Shown: one piece after another, positions 16,826 to 25,721 of the stretch
Numbering within the stretch: the first letter of the stretch is position 1
Layout of the letters: every line of letters starts with the position of its first letter
Notes under the pieces: model-generated
Seen by the model: only the letters and a program-made list of their open reading frames with translations
Databases searched by the model: none
What the model was told of the DNA's origin: nothing
Made by a program: the position numbers and the translations under genes
Source of the DNA: Kineococcus mangrovi
Lineage (GTDB): Bacteria; Actinomycetota; Actinomycetes; Actinomycetales; Kineococcaceae
Reading direction: 5' to 3'
Assembly: GCF_041320705.1 (NCBI RefSeq)
Contig: NZ_JBGGTQ010000005.1
Span: forward strand, 340,140-404,139
DNA: 64,000 nucleotides

Positions 16826-18004
16826 GTGCCCGAACCCGACCCCGCGCGCCCCGACGGCACCCGCCTGGACGCGGTCGCCCACGACGCCGCGCAGGACGCC
16901 GGGGGCATCGACCCGGCGTTGCTGGGGGACTTCCTCGACGCCGTCTGGCGCGCCGTCGTCTCCGGCCGGCGCCTGTCGACGGCGCGCACGGCCCGCTACC
17001 GGGCCGTGGGGGAGGACGCCGCGGCCTCGGGGGTCGCGCTGCGCGCCCTGCTCGACCTGTACCTGTCGGCGGCCTGGCGGCTGTGGCGGTCCCTGCCGCC
17101 GGTGCGCGACGCCGCCGAGGACCCCGCGGGGGTCGTGACCGCGGGGGAGGTCGTCCTGCGTGCGACCGACGACGCCGTCGCCGCCTTGACCGAGGGCTAC
17201 CAGATCGCCCGCCGCCAGCTCGTGCGCCGCGAGGAGTCCGACCGTCGCGAGTTCGTCGACGACCTGCTCGCCGGCACCTCCGACCTGCCCGGGCTGCTGC
17301 GCCGGGCCCCGCGCCACGGCCTGGACCTCACCGGCCCCCACGCCGTCTGCGTCGTGCGCGCCGCCACGCCCTTCACCGACGGCACGGCGCAGGTCGCCGC
17401 GATCGAGCGGCGGCTGCAGGGGACCCAGGCCGACGCCGACGCCCTGGTGGCGACGAAGGACGGCGCGCTGGTCCTCGTCTTCGCCGCTCCCGACCGCGCC
17501 GCCGTCACCGAGGTCCTGGACCGGCTGCGCGACGTGCTCGGCAGCCCGCGGCGCACCGGCTGGCGGGCCGGGGTGGGACGGCCCGGACCCGGGGCGGGCG
17601 GTGTGGTCGGCTCCTACGAGCAGGCCCGCCGCGCCCTCGCGCTGGGTGACCGCCTCGGCGTCACCGACCCCGTCGCCGACGCGGCCGACCTGCTCGTCTA
17701 CGAGGTGCTGCTGCGCGACCGCGACGTCGCCACCGACCTCGTCGAGTCCACCCTGGGACAGCTGCGCGGCGTGCGCGGCGGCGTCGAGCCCTTCCTGCGG
17801 ACGCTGGAGGTCTACCTGGCCACCGGCGGCAACGCGACCGAGGCCGCCCGCCGGCTGCACCTGTCGGTGCGCGCCGTCACCTACCGCCTGGCCCGGGTGC
17901 GCGACCTCACCGGTGTCGACCCCACGCGCCCCGAGCAGCGCTTCGGGGTGCAGGCCGCCGTGCTCGCCGCCCGCGCCCTCGGCTGGCCCGCGGCGCCGCC
18001 CTGA
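16826..18004 (+). CDS. PucR/CdaR-type transcriptional regulator
   Basis: A 392-residue regulator. The N-terminal helical RsbR-like part contains LLDLYLSAAWRLW, the middle is a GGDEF-like CdaR region (GWRAGVGRPGPGAGGV then SYEQARRALALG), and the C-terminal PucR helix-turn-helix is GNATEAARRLHLSVRAVTYR. Such regulators respond to metabolites or stress. The GTG at 16826 follows CATCAT by 6 nt, a weaker leaderless signature. The divergent carboxypeptidase gene shares a 254-nt intergenic region, and the regulatory target is unknown. Confidence 0.85.
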   Translation: MPEPDPARPDGTRLDAVAHDAAQDAGGIDPALLGDFLDAVWRAVVSGRRLSTARTARYRAVGEDAAASGVALRALLDLYLSAAWRLWRSLPPVRDAAEDPAGVVTAGEVVLRATDDAVAALTEGYQIARRQLVRREESDRREFVDDLLAGTSDLPGLLRRAPRHGLDLTGPHAVCVVRAATPFTDGTAQVAAIERRLQGTQADADALVATKDGALVLVFAAPDRAAVTEVLDRLRDVLGSPRRTGWRAGVGRPGPGAGGVVGSYEQARRALALGDRLGVTDPVADAADLLVYEVLLRDRDVATDLVESTLGQLRGVRGGVEPFLRTLEVYLATGGNATEAARRLHLSVRAVTYRLARVRDLTGVDPTRPEQRFGVQAAVLAARALGWPAAPP

Positions 18005-18075
18005 GCCCTTCCGGAGCCCGCTTTGCCGGGACTCGGCAAGCATCGTCCCGGAAGTCGTCACGTCTTCGACAGGGC

Positions 18076-18127
18076 ACTGCCCGGTCCCGGCAGTCACCAT
18101 GGAGGTGGGCGGCAACCGCCGCCCACC
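18076..18127 (+). promoter_or_regulatory. Two hairpins in the terC leader
   Basis: Hairpin 1 pairs 18076-18081 with 18089-18094. Hairpin 2 pairs 18104-18112 with 18119-18127 (9 bp, 6-nt loop) and ends 14 nt before the AGGAG ribosome site of the TerC gene. I could not match them to the yybP-ykoY manganese riboswitch, so function is open. Confidence 0.45.
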
Positions 18128-18152
18128 GATCCTCGACCTCCAGGAGCACGCA

Positions 18153-19181
18153 GTGGGTCTGGACCTCAACGTCCCCTTGTGGGCCTGGGTGGCACTCGGC
18201 GTCGTCATCGTCGTCATGCTGGCGATCGACCTGCTGGGCCACCGCGGCGCCCACGTCATCCAGTTCAAGGAAGCCGCCATCTGGAGCGGTGTGTGGGTGA
18301 CGGTGGCGCTGATCTTCGGCGGCATCATCTTCTGGGCCTACGGGGCCGAGGCCGGCACGGCCTACACGACCGCCTGGTTGCTCGAGAAGAGCCTGTCCGT
18401 GGACAACCTCTTCGTCTTCGCGCTGATCTTCGGGTACTTCAAGGTCCCCCGCGAGTACCAGCACCGCGTGCTGTTCCTCGGCGTCCTCGGCGCCCTGGTC
18501 TTCCGCGGCATCTTCCTCGGCGTCGGCGTGGCCGTCGTCGAGCGGTTCACCGCCATCCTCTTCGTCTTCGGCGCGATCCTGCTGTGGTCGGCGTGGAAGA
18601 TGCTCAAGGGTGACGACGACGACATCGACCCGGGCACCAACATCGGGGTCCGGATGCTCAAGAGGGTCGTCCCGCTGAAGGACGAGTACCACGGCACGAA
18701 GTTCTTCATCAAGGAAGCCGGCAAGCGCTACGGCACCCCGCTGCTCGCGGTGGTCGCCGCCATCGAGGCCGCCGACCTGATCTTCGCGGTCGACAGCGTG
18801 CCGGCCGTCCTGGCCGTCTCCGACGAGGCGTTCATCGTCTACTCGTCCAACGCGTTCGCCATCCTGGGGCTGCGCGCCCTGTACTTCATGCTCTCGGGCC
18901 TGCTGGAGCGCTTCCACCTGCTGAGCAAGGCGCTGGCCTTCATCCTCGCCTTCATCGGGGTCAAGCTGTTCTTCCAGGCCGGGCACGAGGTCATCAGCCC
19001 CTCGATCCCGCACATCCCGACCTACGTCAGCCTCGGCGTCATCGTCGTCTCGCTGACCCTGGCGATCGTCCTGAGCCTGAAGCGGCCGGCCCCGGAGCCG
19101 GCGCGGGGGCCGGACGAGACCGGGGCGGGGGCCGGCGGCGCACCGCGCCCCGAGGTGGAGGACACCTCCACCCAGCGCTGA
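18153..19181 (+). CDS. TerC family integral membrane protein
   Basis: A 342-residue TerC/Alx family protein with about nine membrane helices. The family motif WLLEKSLSVDNLFVFALIF is near residues 75-93, and the second acidic membrane motif is EAADLIFAVDSVPAVLAVS. Family members export or handle divalent metals such as manganese, especially during metalation of exported proteins; tellurite resistance is the historical label. The GTG at 18153 is chosen because AGGAG lies 6 nt upstream. The charged C-terminal tail is not conserved. A strong terminator follows at 19197. Confidence 0.93.
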   Translation: MGLDLNVPLWAWVALGVVIVVMLAIDLLGHRGAHVIQFKEAAIWSGVWVTVALIFGGIIFWAYGAEAGTAYTTAWLLEKSLSVDNLFVFALIFGYFKVPREYQHRVLFLGVLGALVFRGIFLGVGVAVVERFTAILFVFGAILLWSAWKMLKGDDDDIDPGTNIGVRMLKRVVPLKDEYHGTKFFIKEAGKRYGTPLLAVVAAIEAADLIFAVDSVPAVLAVSDEAFIVYSSNAFAILGLRALYFMLSGLLERFHLLSKALAFILAFIGVKLFFQAGHEVISPSIPHIPTYVSLGVIVVSLTLAIVLSLKRPAPEPARGPDETGAGAGGAPRPEVEDTSTQR

Positions 19182-19196
19182 CCCGCTTCCCGTCCC

Positions 19197-19230
19197 GGAG
19201 GCGCCCGTCCCCGCGGGGACGGGCGCCTCC
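19197..19230 (+). terminator. Terminator hairpin after terC
   Basis: Bases 19197-19212 and 19215-19230 are perfectly complementary, giving a stem of about 15 bp with a tight loop. Confidence 0.82.
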
Positions 19231-19263
19231 GTCGTCCTCGGGAGGCCGTGGTCCACTGGGCGC

Positions 19264-19587
19264 GTGCCCTCCTCGCACCCGCCGCTGCTGGTGGCCGCCG
19301 CCACCTCGTACGCGGCCAACTGCGCCCTGGGCGCGGCCGTGGCCGCCCGCGTGGTGGACACCTCCGGGGCGCGGTGGGTGCACCACGCCGTCTTCGTCGC
19401 CACCGCGACCCTCACGGCCGCCGCCGGCGCCGACCTCGCCCGCCGCCGCTCCGGCGCCTTCTGGCGACTGCTGCCGGTGGCCGCGCCGCTGCTGGCGATC
19501 CCCTCGGTCCCCGCCCGTTCGCGCTGGCACCCCGCCATCGCCCTCACCGCCGGCCCGGCCTACGTCGCCGCCCTGCGGGGCGCCTGA
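19264..19587 (+). CDS. Small membrane protein of unknown function
   Basis: A 107-residue protein rich in Ala, with about three hydrophobic segments ([39 protein letters not shown] and [14 protein letters not shown]). No family recognised. The GTG start at 19264 has no clear ribosome site. Its TGA shares one base with the ATG of the nitroreductase gene, so the two are coupled. Confidence 0.6.
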   Translation: MPSSHPPLLVAAATSYAANCALGAAVAARVVDTSGARWVHHAVFVATATLTAAAGADLARRRSGAFWRLLPVAAPLLAIPSVPARSRWHPAIALTAGPAYVAALRGA

Positions 19588-20402
19588 TGGAACTGCGCGA
19601 GGCCATCGCCGCCCGGCGCACCACCAACGGCCCGTTCTTGCCCGACCCGGTCAGTCCCGAGCACCAGCGCACCCTCGTCGAGGTCGCGGCCCGGGCCCCC
19701 TCCCAGCTCAACAGCCAGCCCTGGCGGTTCGTCCTGGTCGAGTCGCGCGCCACCATCGAGGAGGTGGCCCGCATCAGCGGGGCCTCGATGACGACGGCCA
19801 TGGGCAACGGCACGTTCTTCGAGCGGTACAAGCGGTACTTCCGGTTCAGCGAGCAGGAGATGCGCGAACGGCGCACCGGCATGCTGTTCGACCGCATGCC
19901 CGCGCCGCTGCGCCCCTTCACGCGCAGCGTGTTCACCCGCCGCGGGCAGTGGGCCATGAACGTCCTGCGCGTCCCGCGGCGCCTGGGGGAGCAGAACCGC
20001 GAACTCGTGGCGGGTTCACCGCTGCTCGTGGGGGTGATGCTCGACCGCGCCGAGCACCGGCCGGGGGAGCTGTCCGCGTTCTACTCGCTGTTCTCCATGG
20101 GCGCCGCGATGGAGAACGTGTGGCTGACGACGACGGAACTCGGGCTGGGGATCCAGTTCGTCAGCTTCCCCATGGAGGTCCCCGGGGCCTGGGACCGCGT
20201 CGCCGAACTGCTGCACGTCCCCGACGACCTCGAGCTCATGGCCGTCTACCGGGTCGGGTACGTCCCGCAGCAGGCGCGACGACCGGCCATCGACTGGACG
20301 AGCTCGGAGCGGCTGCCGGTGTCGCGGTACGTGTTCCGCGAGACGTGCGACCGGCCGCAGACGGGGTGGGACGCCCCACCCGCGCCCGGGGGCCGGTCCT
20401 AG
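19587..20402 (+). CDS. Nitroreductase family protein
   Basis: A 271-residue FMN-dependent nitroreductase-like enzyme. The N-terminal [14 protein letters not shown] and the FMN-binding [17 protein letters not shown] (near residues 37-53) are typical, and the dimer-interface helix [19 protein letters not shown] follows near residue 175. An insertion with [16 protein letters not shown] separates the usual strands. It probably reduces nitro compounds, quinones or enones with NAD(P)H. The start overlaps the preceding stop. Its TAG stop supplies the first three bases of the next promoter's -10 hexamer. Confidence 0.85.
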   Translation: MELREAIAARRTTNGPFLPDPVSPEHQRTLVEVAARAPSQLNSQPWRFVLVESRATIEEVARISGASMTTAMGNGTFFERYKRYFRFSEQEMRERRTGMLFDRMPAPLRPFTRSVFTRRGQWAMNVLRVPRRLGEQNRELVAGSPLLVGVMLDRAEHRPGELSAFYSLFSMGAAMENVWLTTTELGLGIQFVSFPMEVPGAWDRVAELLHVPDDLELMAVYRVGYVPQQARRPAIDWTSSERLPVSRYVFRETCDRPQTGWDAPPAPGGRS

Positions 20403-20405
20403 ACT
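20400..20405 (+). promoter_or_regulatory. -10 element of a leaderless nucleoside hydrolase promoter
   Basis: TAGACT overlaps the nitroreductase stop codon and lies 6 nt before the GTG at 20412. No Shine-Dalgarno is present. Confidence 0.6.
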
Positions 20406-20411
20406 GCCGCG

Positions 20412-21362
20412 GTGAGCACCCCCTTCTTCCTCGACTGCGACACCGGGATCGACGACGCCATGGCGATCGGCTGGCTGGTCGCCTCCCCCGACGTCGACCT
20501 CGTGGGCGTGGCGACCGTGAGCGGGAACCTGGACGCGGCCGGGGGAGCGCGCAACACCCTGGACCTGCTCGCCCTGCTGGGCCGCCCCGACGTCCCCGTC
20601 AGCGTGGGTGCGCACGACTTCCTCGACCACCCCTACTCCGGCGGGGCGCCGGAGGTCCACGGACCCAACGGGATCGGTGGTGTCGAGCTGCCCAGGGCCG
20701 CAGCCGCGCCCACCGGGGTGAGCGGTGCTGAGGCGATCGTCGAGGCCGCCCGCGCCCACCCGGGGGAACTGCACCTGCTGGCCATCGGCCCGTTCACCAA
20801 CCTCGCCCTCGCCCTGGACCTGGAACCCCGGCTGCCCGAGCTCGTGGGACGGGTGACCGTCATGGGCGGAGCGGCGATGGCGCCGGGCAACGTCTCGGCC
20901 CTGGCCGAGGCGAACGTCGCCAACGACCCGCTCGCCGCGCACCGGGTGTTCACCGCGGGTTTCGACCTCACGATGGTCGGGCTCGACGTCACGATGCGGC
21001 ACGTCTTCGAGGAGTCGCACCGGACGGAACTGCTGGCCGTCGGCACGCCGGGGGCGGTCGCCGTCGCGCAGATGCTGGAGTTTTACTTCGCGTTCTACGC
21101 CCAGCGCTTCGGGCGGCCGTGCGCCGTCCTGCACGACCCGCTGGCCGCGGCCGTCGCCACGGGGGACGTCACCGCGGCGCTGGCCCCGCAGGTCCCCGTC
21201 GTCGTCGACCACACCGACGGCCCGGGCCGGGGGCAGACGATCGCCGACCTGCGCGACGTCTACCAGGGTTTCCCGCACACCTACCCCGGTGGCACGAAGG
21301 TCCTGCTGGAGGTTCCGGGCGACTTCGCCGGTGACCTGCTGCGGCGGTTGCGGACCCTCTGA
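20412..21362 (+). CDS. Inosine-uridine preferring nucleoside hydrolase
   Basis: A 316-residue IU-NH family enzyme. The calcium-binding signature FFLDCDTGIDDAMAI is near residues 5-19, and NVANDPLAAHRVF with VMGGAAMAPGNVS complete the active site. It cleaves ribonucleosides into base and ribose, mostly for salvage. No signal peptide. The GTG start follows TAGACT by 6 nt, indicating a leaderless mRNA. Confidence 0.92.
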   Translation: MSTPFFLDCDTGIDDAMAIGWLVASPDVDLVGVATVSGNLDAAGGARNTLDLLALLGRPDVPVSVGAHDFLDHPYSGGAPEVHGPNGIGGVELPRAAAAPTGVSGAEAIVEAARAHPGELHLLAIGPFTNLALALDLEPRLPELVGRVTVMGGAAMAPGNVSALAEANVANDPLAAHRVFTAGFDLTMVGLDVTMRHVFEESHRTELLAVGTPGAVAVAQMLEFYFAFYAQRFGRPCAVLHDPLAAAVATGDVTAALAPQVPVVVDHTDGPGRGQTIADLRDVYQGFPHTYPGGTKVLLEVPGDFAGDLLRRLRTL

Positions 21363-21419
21363 GGGCTTCGTCCCGCACCGGCCGGGGAACCTGCGGGCCC
21401 GCCCCACCGTGTACCCACC

Positions 21420-22226
21420 GTGGGATCGGGACGGGTGAGGGGGACCGGGCGGCGCGACGCCGGGCTGGCGCTGGCGCTGGCCGCCGTCGTGTGCACGGGG
21501 CTCGTGCTGGTGACCGCGCTGACGGGTTCGCTCGGGGTGCTGCTCGCACACGGCACGGCCGCCGTCGCCGGTGTCGCGCTCGTCGCCTGCGCCGCGGTGG
21601 CCGTGGCCTCGCGCCGCGACCGCTGGTGCGGGCCGGCCGACCGCGTCACGCTGGTCCGCACGGTCCTGGTGGGTGGGTGCGCGACGGTGGCCGTGCTGGC
21701 CCTCGCCGGGGTGACGGGGCCGCGGCCGTGGTCGCTCCTGGCCCTGGCGGTGCCGGCGCTCCTCCTGGACGGCGTCGACGGGTACGTGGCCCGGCGGACC
21801 GGCACGGCGTCCACCGCCGGGGCCCGCCTGGACATGGAGGTGGACGCCGCGCTCCTGCTCGTCCTGTCCGCGGTGGTCGCGCTCACGCAGGGTCCGTGGG
21901 TCCTGGCGATCGGCCTCATGCGCTACCTCTACGTCGTGGCGGGCTGGTGCTGGGCCCCGCTGCGCCGCACCCCGGCGCCGCGGTTCTCCCGCAAGGTCGT
22001 GGCCGTCGTGCAGGTCCTGGCGCTGCTCGTGGCCCTCCTGCCGCCGGTCCCGCCCCGAGCCGGCGCGGTCGTGCTGGGCCTCGCCCTGGCCGCCCTGGTG
22101 CTCTCCTTCGGCCGGGACGTGCGCTCACTGGGACGTCGTGCCCCCGCGCAGGACCCTCAGCGACCCGCGGGGGCCGTGGTGAGGGACCGGACCCGGGCGC
22201 GGGCCGCCAGCGTGGCCCCCAGGTAG
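21420..22226 (+). CDS. CDP-alcohol phosphatidyltransferase family protein
   Basis: A 268-residue membrane enzyme. The full catalytic signature D-x2-DG-x2-AR-x8-G-x3-D-x3-D is present (DGVDGYVARRTG ... GARLDMEVDA) near residues 120-146. Several hydrophobic helices surround it. Such enzymes transfer a phospho-alcohol from or to CDP to make phospholipids or osmolytes; the alcohol is unknown. Its last 70 nt overlap the 3' end of the convergent EAL-HDOD gene. GTG start at 21420, with no strong ribosome site; 21435 is an alternative. Confidence 0.85.
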   Translation: MGSGRVRGTGRRDAGLALALAAVVCTGLVLVTALTGSLGVLLAHGTAAVAGVALVACAAVAVASRRDRWCGPADRVTLVRTVLVGGCATVAVLALAGVTGPRPWSLLALAVPALLLDGVDGYVARRTGTASTAGARLDMEVDAALLLVLSAVVALTQGPWVLAIGLMRYLYVVAGWCWAPLRRTPAPRFSRKVVAVVQVLALLVALLPPVPPRAGAVVLGLALAALVLSFGRDVRSLGRRAPAQDPQRPAGAVVRDRTRARAASVAPR

Positions 22227-23440
22227 ATCTCCCCGGACAGGTCGGGTGCGCCGGGAGCGGGCGCGTCGGGAGCGGGCGCCTCCTCACCCGCCGGTCCGGT
22301 GGTCCCCGCCTCGTGCGCGAGGACGGCCTCGATGGCCGCGCCGAGCCGCCCGCGCCGGTGCAGCAGCGCGTCCTCGACCTCGGGGGCCAGGGCGCAGCCC
22401 CGCGTGAGGTCGGCGGGGGCGATGCCGAGGACGGAGGCGGCCGCCGACAGCAGCCCGACGGTGAACCCGGCGTCGGGGTCCTCGGCGGCCAGGGCCCGGC
22501 AGGCCTCGGCCCGCGTGAAGATCCAGCCCAGGGTGTCCGGTCGCGCCGGCGCGGTCGACGTGCCGCCCACGAGGACGAGGGTGACCCAGGAGGCCAGTTC
22601 CCGGCGTCCCAGCAGGACGACCGCCTGGCGCAGGGACGTGACGCCCTGCCGGGGCGCGTGCGCCGCCGACCCGACGGTCTTGAGGATGCGCAGGCTCAGG
22701 CCGGGGTCGTGGGCCAGCAGCCGCAGCACGTCCTCGGTGCTCGTGCGCAGGTCGTGCAGCGCCGCGATGAGCTGCACGCAGGTGAGGTGGGAGGCGTCCA
22801 ACGTCTGCTTCTGCACGACGTCCGGCCGGTGCAGGTGGTAGCCCTGGAACAGCTCGACGCCCAGGGCCACGCACCGGTCGAACTGCTCGGCGGTCTCGAC
22901 GCGCTCCACCACGAGCTGCGCCCGCGGGTTCACCCGCCGCACCAGCTCCACGAGCTCGACCAGCCGGTCACCGCTCGTCTCCAGGTCGAGCTTGACGTAG
23001 TCGGCCAGGCGCAGGGCCGGCACGCGGTGCAGCTCACCGTCGAAGTCGTCGACGGCGATCGCGAAACCCCGGTCCTTCAGCCGGCGGACGCCGTCCATGA
23101 CCCGGTGGTCGACGTCGACCGTCTCCAGCAGTTCGAGCACGACGCCCTGGGGGCTGAACGGCAGCGGCAGCTCACCGGTGAAGAAGCTGCGCGTGGTGTT
23201 GAGGAACAGGGGTTTGCCGTCCCCGAGCTCGGCGACGCCGAACTCCCCGAACGTCGCCGTGATCACCTGAGCGGTCGCGTGGTCGTGCTCGGCCCGGCCT
23301 GTCAAGGCCGCGGCGTGGCGGCCGGGGGCGCGGAAGAGCAGTTCGTGGGCCACGACGGAACGGTCCGCCGTGAGGATGCCCTGCAACCCGACGCGCACGC
23401 GCGCACCGGGGGCGGACGGGCCACGGGTCGGATCGGACAC
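22157..23440 (-). CDS. EAL-HDOD signalling protein (degenerate EAL)
   Basis: A 427-residue YuxH-type protein. The N-terminal half is an EAL-like barrel whose key signature is altered (VAHELLFRA in place of EAL), although VVERVET and FQGYHLHRP remain; the C-terminal half is an HDOD domain (LRLLAHDPGLSLRILKTV). Proteins of this architecture are usually not active c-di-GMP phosphodiesterases and act as signalling scaffolds. A Pro/Ala-rich linker (APAPDAPAPGAPD) precedes the tail. The GTG at 23440 is used. It overlaps the convergent gene by 70 nt and diverges from zwf across a palindrome. Confidence 0.87.
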   Translation of the reverse strand: MSDPTRGPSAPGARVRVGLQGILTADRSVVAHELLFRAPGRHAAALTGRAEHDHATAQVITATFGEFGVAELGDGKPLFLNTTRSFFTGELPLPFSPQGVVLELLETVDVDHRVMDGVRRLKDRGFAIAVDDFDGELHRVPALRLADYVKLDLETSGDRLVELVELVRRVNPRAQLVVERVETAEQFDRCVALGVELFQGYHLHRPDVVQKQTLDASHLTCVQLIAALHDLRTSTEDVLRLLAHDPGLSLRILKTVGSAAHAPRQGVTSLRQAVVLLGRRELASWVTLVLVGGTSTAPARPDTLGWIFTRAEACRALAAEDPDAGFTVGLLSAAASVLGIAPADLTRGCALAPEVEDALLHRRGRLGAAIEAVLAHEAGTTGPAGEEAPAPDAPAPGAPDLSGEIYLGATLAARARVRSLTTAPAGR

Positions 23441-23476
23441 GGTTCCGGAACCTCACGGGGATCGAAGGTGTTGTGG

Positions 23477-23496
23477 GTGCACCCCGGGGGGTGCAC
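23477..23496. promoter_or_regulatory. Perfect palindrome between the EAL-HDOD gene and zwf
   Basis: GTGCACCCC-gg-GGGGTGCAC is a perfect 9+2+9 inverted repeat. Another perfect 12-bp palindrome, GGTTCCGGAACC, lies at 23441-23452 next to the minus-strand start. Both look like operators in a divergent promoter region; no regulator is known. Confidence 0.5.
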
Positions 23497-23596
23497 GTGA
23501 GCATCGGCATCCGCGGGTCGGCCTTGAGGGACGTTCCCCCGGGTGCTCGGCGACGTCCGCCGTGCGGGCGCGCCCGGCTCCGGGCAGGGTGACCGC

Positions 23597-25135
23597 GTGG
23601 ACGGACGAGGCGACGGCCGGACGACGGAGCAGCACCAGGCGACGGGGGGGACGGAGAGCGGCGGGCACGGTGCCTCCGGGGGCCGTCTCGACGGGCACTC
23701 GGGGGGTGATCCGGTCGCCACGCTGCTGGTCCTGGGGGCCAGCGGGGACCTCGCCTCGCGGCTGCTGCTGCCGGGGCTGGCGCGCCTGCTCGTCTCGGAC
23801 CGCCGGGAAGACCCCGGCCACGGTCACGGGTCCTCGCTGCAGCTCGTCGGGGCCGGCGCCGAGGACTGGGACGACGAGCACTGGCGCGAGGTCGTCACCA
23901 AGGCGTTCTCCGGGGTCGCCGAGCACGCCGAGCACGCCGACGCGGAGCAGGTCGACACCGCCGCCGCGGAGACCGTGCGCGACCGCAGCCGGTACGCCCG
24001 GGTCGACGTCACCGACCCCGACGCCCTCCTGCACCTCCTGCACTCCTGCACCGCCCCGGTCGCGGTCTACTTCGCGCTGCCGCCGGCGGTGACGGCGCAG
24101 GCCTGCCGGGCCCTCGTGGGCCGGAAGCTGCCCGAGAGCACCCGCCTGGTCATGGAGAAGCCCTTCGGTGCGGACGAGGAGTCGGCGCACGAGCTGAACC
24201 AGGTCGTCGCCCAGCTCGTCCCCGAGGAGCACGTGCACCGGGTGGACCACTTCCTGGGCACCTCGACCGTCCTCGGCACGCTCGGGATCCGGTTCGCCAA
24301 CCGGCTGTTCGAACCCACCTGGAACGCCGGGCACGTCGAGCGCGTCGACGTGTACTACGACGAGGACCTCGCGCTGGAGGGCAGGGCGCGCTACTACGAC
24401 AAGGCCGGGGCGCTGGTCGACATGGTCCAGAGCCACCTCCTGCAGGTCCTGGCCGTCCTGACGATGGACGCCCCCGCCTCCCTGGACGAGCGGGAGTTCC
24501 GCGACCGCAAGGCCCAGGTGCTGCGCGCGACCCGGTTGGCCGGGTCACCGGCGCAGGCCAGCCGCCGCGCCCGGTACACGGCCGGGAGCATCGGCGAGCG
24601 CGACCTGCCCGACTACACCGCGGAGGACGGGGTGGACCCCTCGCGCGGCACGGAGACCCTGGCCGAGGTGGTCCTGCACGTCGACACGTGGCGCTGGGCC
24701 GGGGTGCCGTTCCGGTTGCGGTCGGGCAAAGCGCTCGGTCGGGCGCGCAAGGAGGCCGTCATCACCTTCAAACCGGTCCCGCACCTGCTGGCCGGCCTGG
24801 ACGGCACGTGCGTGCCGACGCGCCTGCGGCTGGGGTTCAAACCGAACACGGTGAGCGTCGACCTGAGCGTGAACGCCCAGGGGAACCCCTTCCACCTGGA
24901 GGAGACGACCCTCACGACGCACCTGGCGGACTCGCAGTTGCCCGCCTACGGCGAAGTCCTCGCCGGTGTCCTGGACGGCGATCCGCTGCTGTCGGTCCGC
25001 GGCGACACGGCCGAGGACTGCTGGCGGATCCTGGCTCCCGTCATCGCGGCGTGGCAGGCGGACGAGGTGCCGCTGGAGACGTACCCCGCGGGCAGCGACG
25101 GTCCGGGACCGACGGAGGTGTTCCCCGCCGTGTGA
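23597..25135 (+). CDS. zwf: Glucose-6-phosphate 1-dehydrogenase
   Basis: A 512-residue enzyme of the oxidative pentose phosphate pathway that oxidises glucose 6-phosphate to 6-phosphogluconolactone with NAD(P). The cofactor motif is TLLVLGASGDLASRLLLPGL, the phosphate-binding Lys is in VMEKPFGADEESAHELN, and the catalytic region is HRVDHFLGTSTV (RIDHYLGK in classical enzymes, with Gly-Thr replacing Gly-Lys). A hydrophilic N-terminal extension of about 35 residues (TTEQHQATGG) precedes the Rossmann fold. I chose the GTG at 23597, which follows CAGGGT by 6 nt, over the upstream start at 23543. The HFLGTS change marks it as a divergent paralogue. Confidence 0.88.
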   Translation: MDGRGDGRTTEQHQATGGTESGGHGASGGRLDGHSGGDPVATLLVLGASGDLASRLLLPGLARLLVSDRREDPGHGHGSSLQLVGAGAEDWDDEHWREVVTKAFSGVAEHAEHADAEQVDTAAAETVRDRSRYARVDVTDPDALLHLLHSCTAPVAVYFALPPAVTAQACRALVGRKLPESTRLVMEKPFGADEESAHELNQVVAQLVPEEHVHRVDHFLGTSTVLGTLGIRFANRLFEPTWNAGHVERVDVYYDEDLALEGRARYYDKAGALVDMVQSHLLQVLAVLTMDAPASLDEREFRDRKAQVLRATRLAGSPAQASRRARYTAGSIGERDLPDYTAEDGVDPSRGTETLAEVVLHVDTWRWAGVPFRLRSGKALGRARKEAVITFKPVPHLLAGLDGTCVPTRLRLGFKPNTVSVDLSVNAQGNPFHLEETTLTTHLADSQLPAYGEVLAGVLDGDPLLSVRGDTAEDCWRILAPVIAAWQADEVPLETYPAGSDGPGPTEVFPAV

Positions 25136-25177
25136 GCCTCCTCGGGCGGCCACGAGGCGTCGTGACACCGTGGGGCG

Positions 25178-25705
25178 ATGGATGGTGTGACTCTCTGGTG
25201 GGGCGGCTGGGAGCCGCTGGTGCGGATCGTCGTCGTCGGCACGCTGGGTTACGTGTGGCTCGTGGGCATCCTGCGCGTCAGCGGTCCCCGCAACATGGCG
25301 AAGATGACCCCGTTCGACTTCGTGCTGACGGTGACCCTGGGATCGGCCTTCGGACGGGTCCTGACGTCGAAGGACACCGCCTTGACCTCCGCGCTGCTCG
25401 TCTTCACGCTGCTGGTCGGGTTGCAGTGGCTCATGGCGTGGCTGCGTCAGCGGTCGACGACGGTCAAGCGGGCCCTGTCCACCGATCCCGTGCTGCTGTT
25501 CCACGACGGGACGTTCGTGCAGGACGCCATGCGCCGTCAGCGCTTCGTCGAGTCCGACATCCACTCCGCCGCCCGGGAGAACGGTCTGGGGTCGTTGGAA
25601 GAGGTCGCTGCGGTCGTCCTGCAGGCCGACGGGTCGTTCTCGGTGATCCGCAAGAGCGCTCTGGGCGACGCGTCCTCGGTCGAGCCGTACGTCATCCGGC
25701 ACTGA
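25178..25705 (+). CDS. DUF421 (YetF-like) membrane protein
   Basis: A 175-residue protein with three hydrophobic helices in the first half (IVVVGTLGYVWLVGILRVSG, FDFVLTVTLGSAFG and LLVFTLLVGLQWLMAWL), then the DUF421 soluble domain with DPVLLFHDGTFVQDAMRRQR and the end FSVIRKSALGD. Function is unknown; relatives occur in spores and in stress responses. The ATG follows CACCGT by 6 nt, so it may be leaderless. The next gene starts 16 nt downstream. Confidence 0.88.
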   Translation: MDGVTLWWGGWEPLVRIVVVGTLGYVWLVGILRVSGPRNMAKMTPFDFVLTVTLGSAFGRVLTSKDTALTSALLVFTLLVGLQWLMAWLRQRSTTVKRALSTDPVLLFHDGTFVQDAMRRQRFVESDIHSAARENGLGSLEEVAAVVLQADGSFSVIRKSALGDASSVEPYVIRH

Positions 25706-25721
25706 GGCGGGGGGAGGGCTG

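Noticed and set aside
18005..18152. yybP-ykoY manganese riboswitch before terC
   Set aside because: I could not find the conserved loops of that riboswitch; only hairpins are listed.
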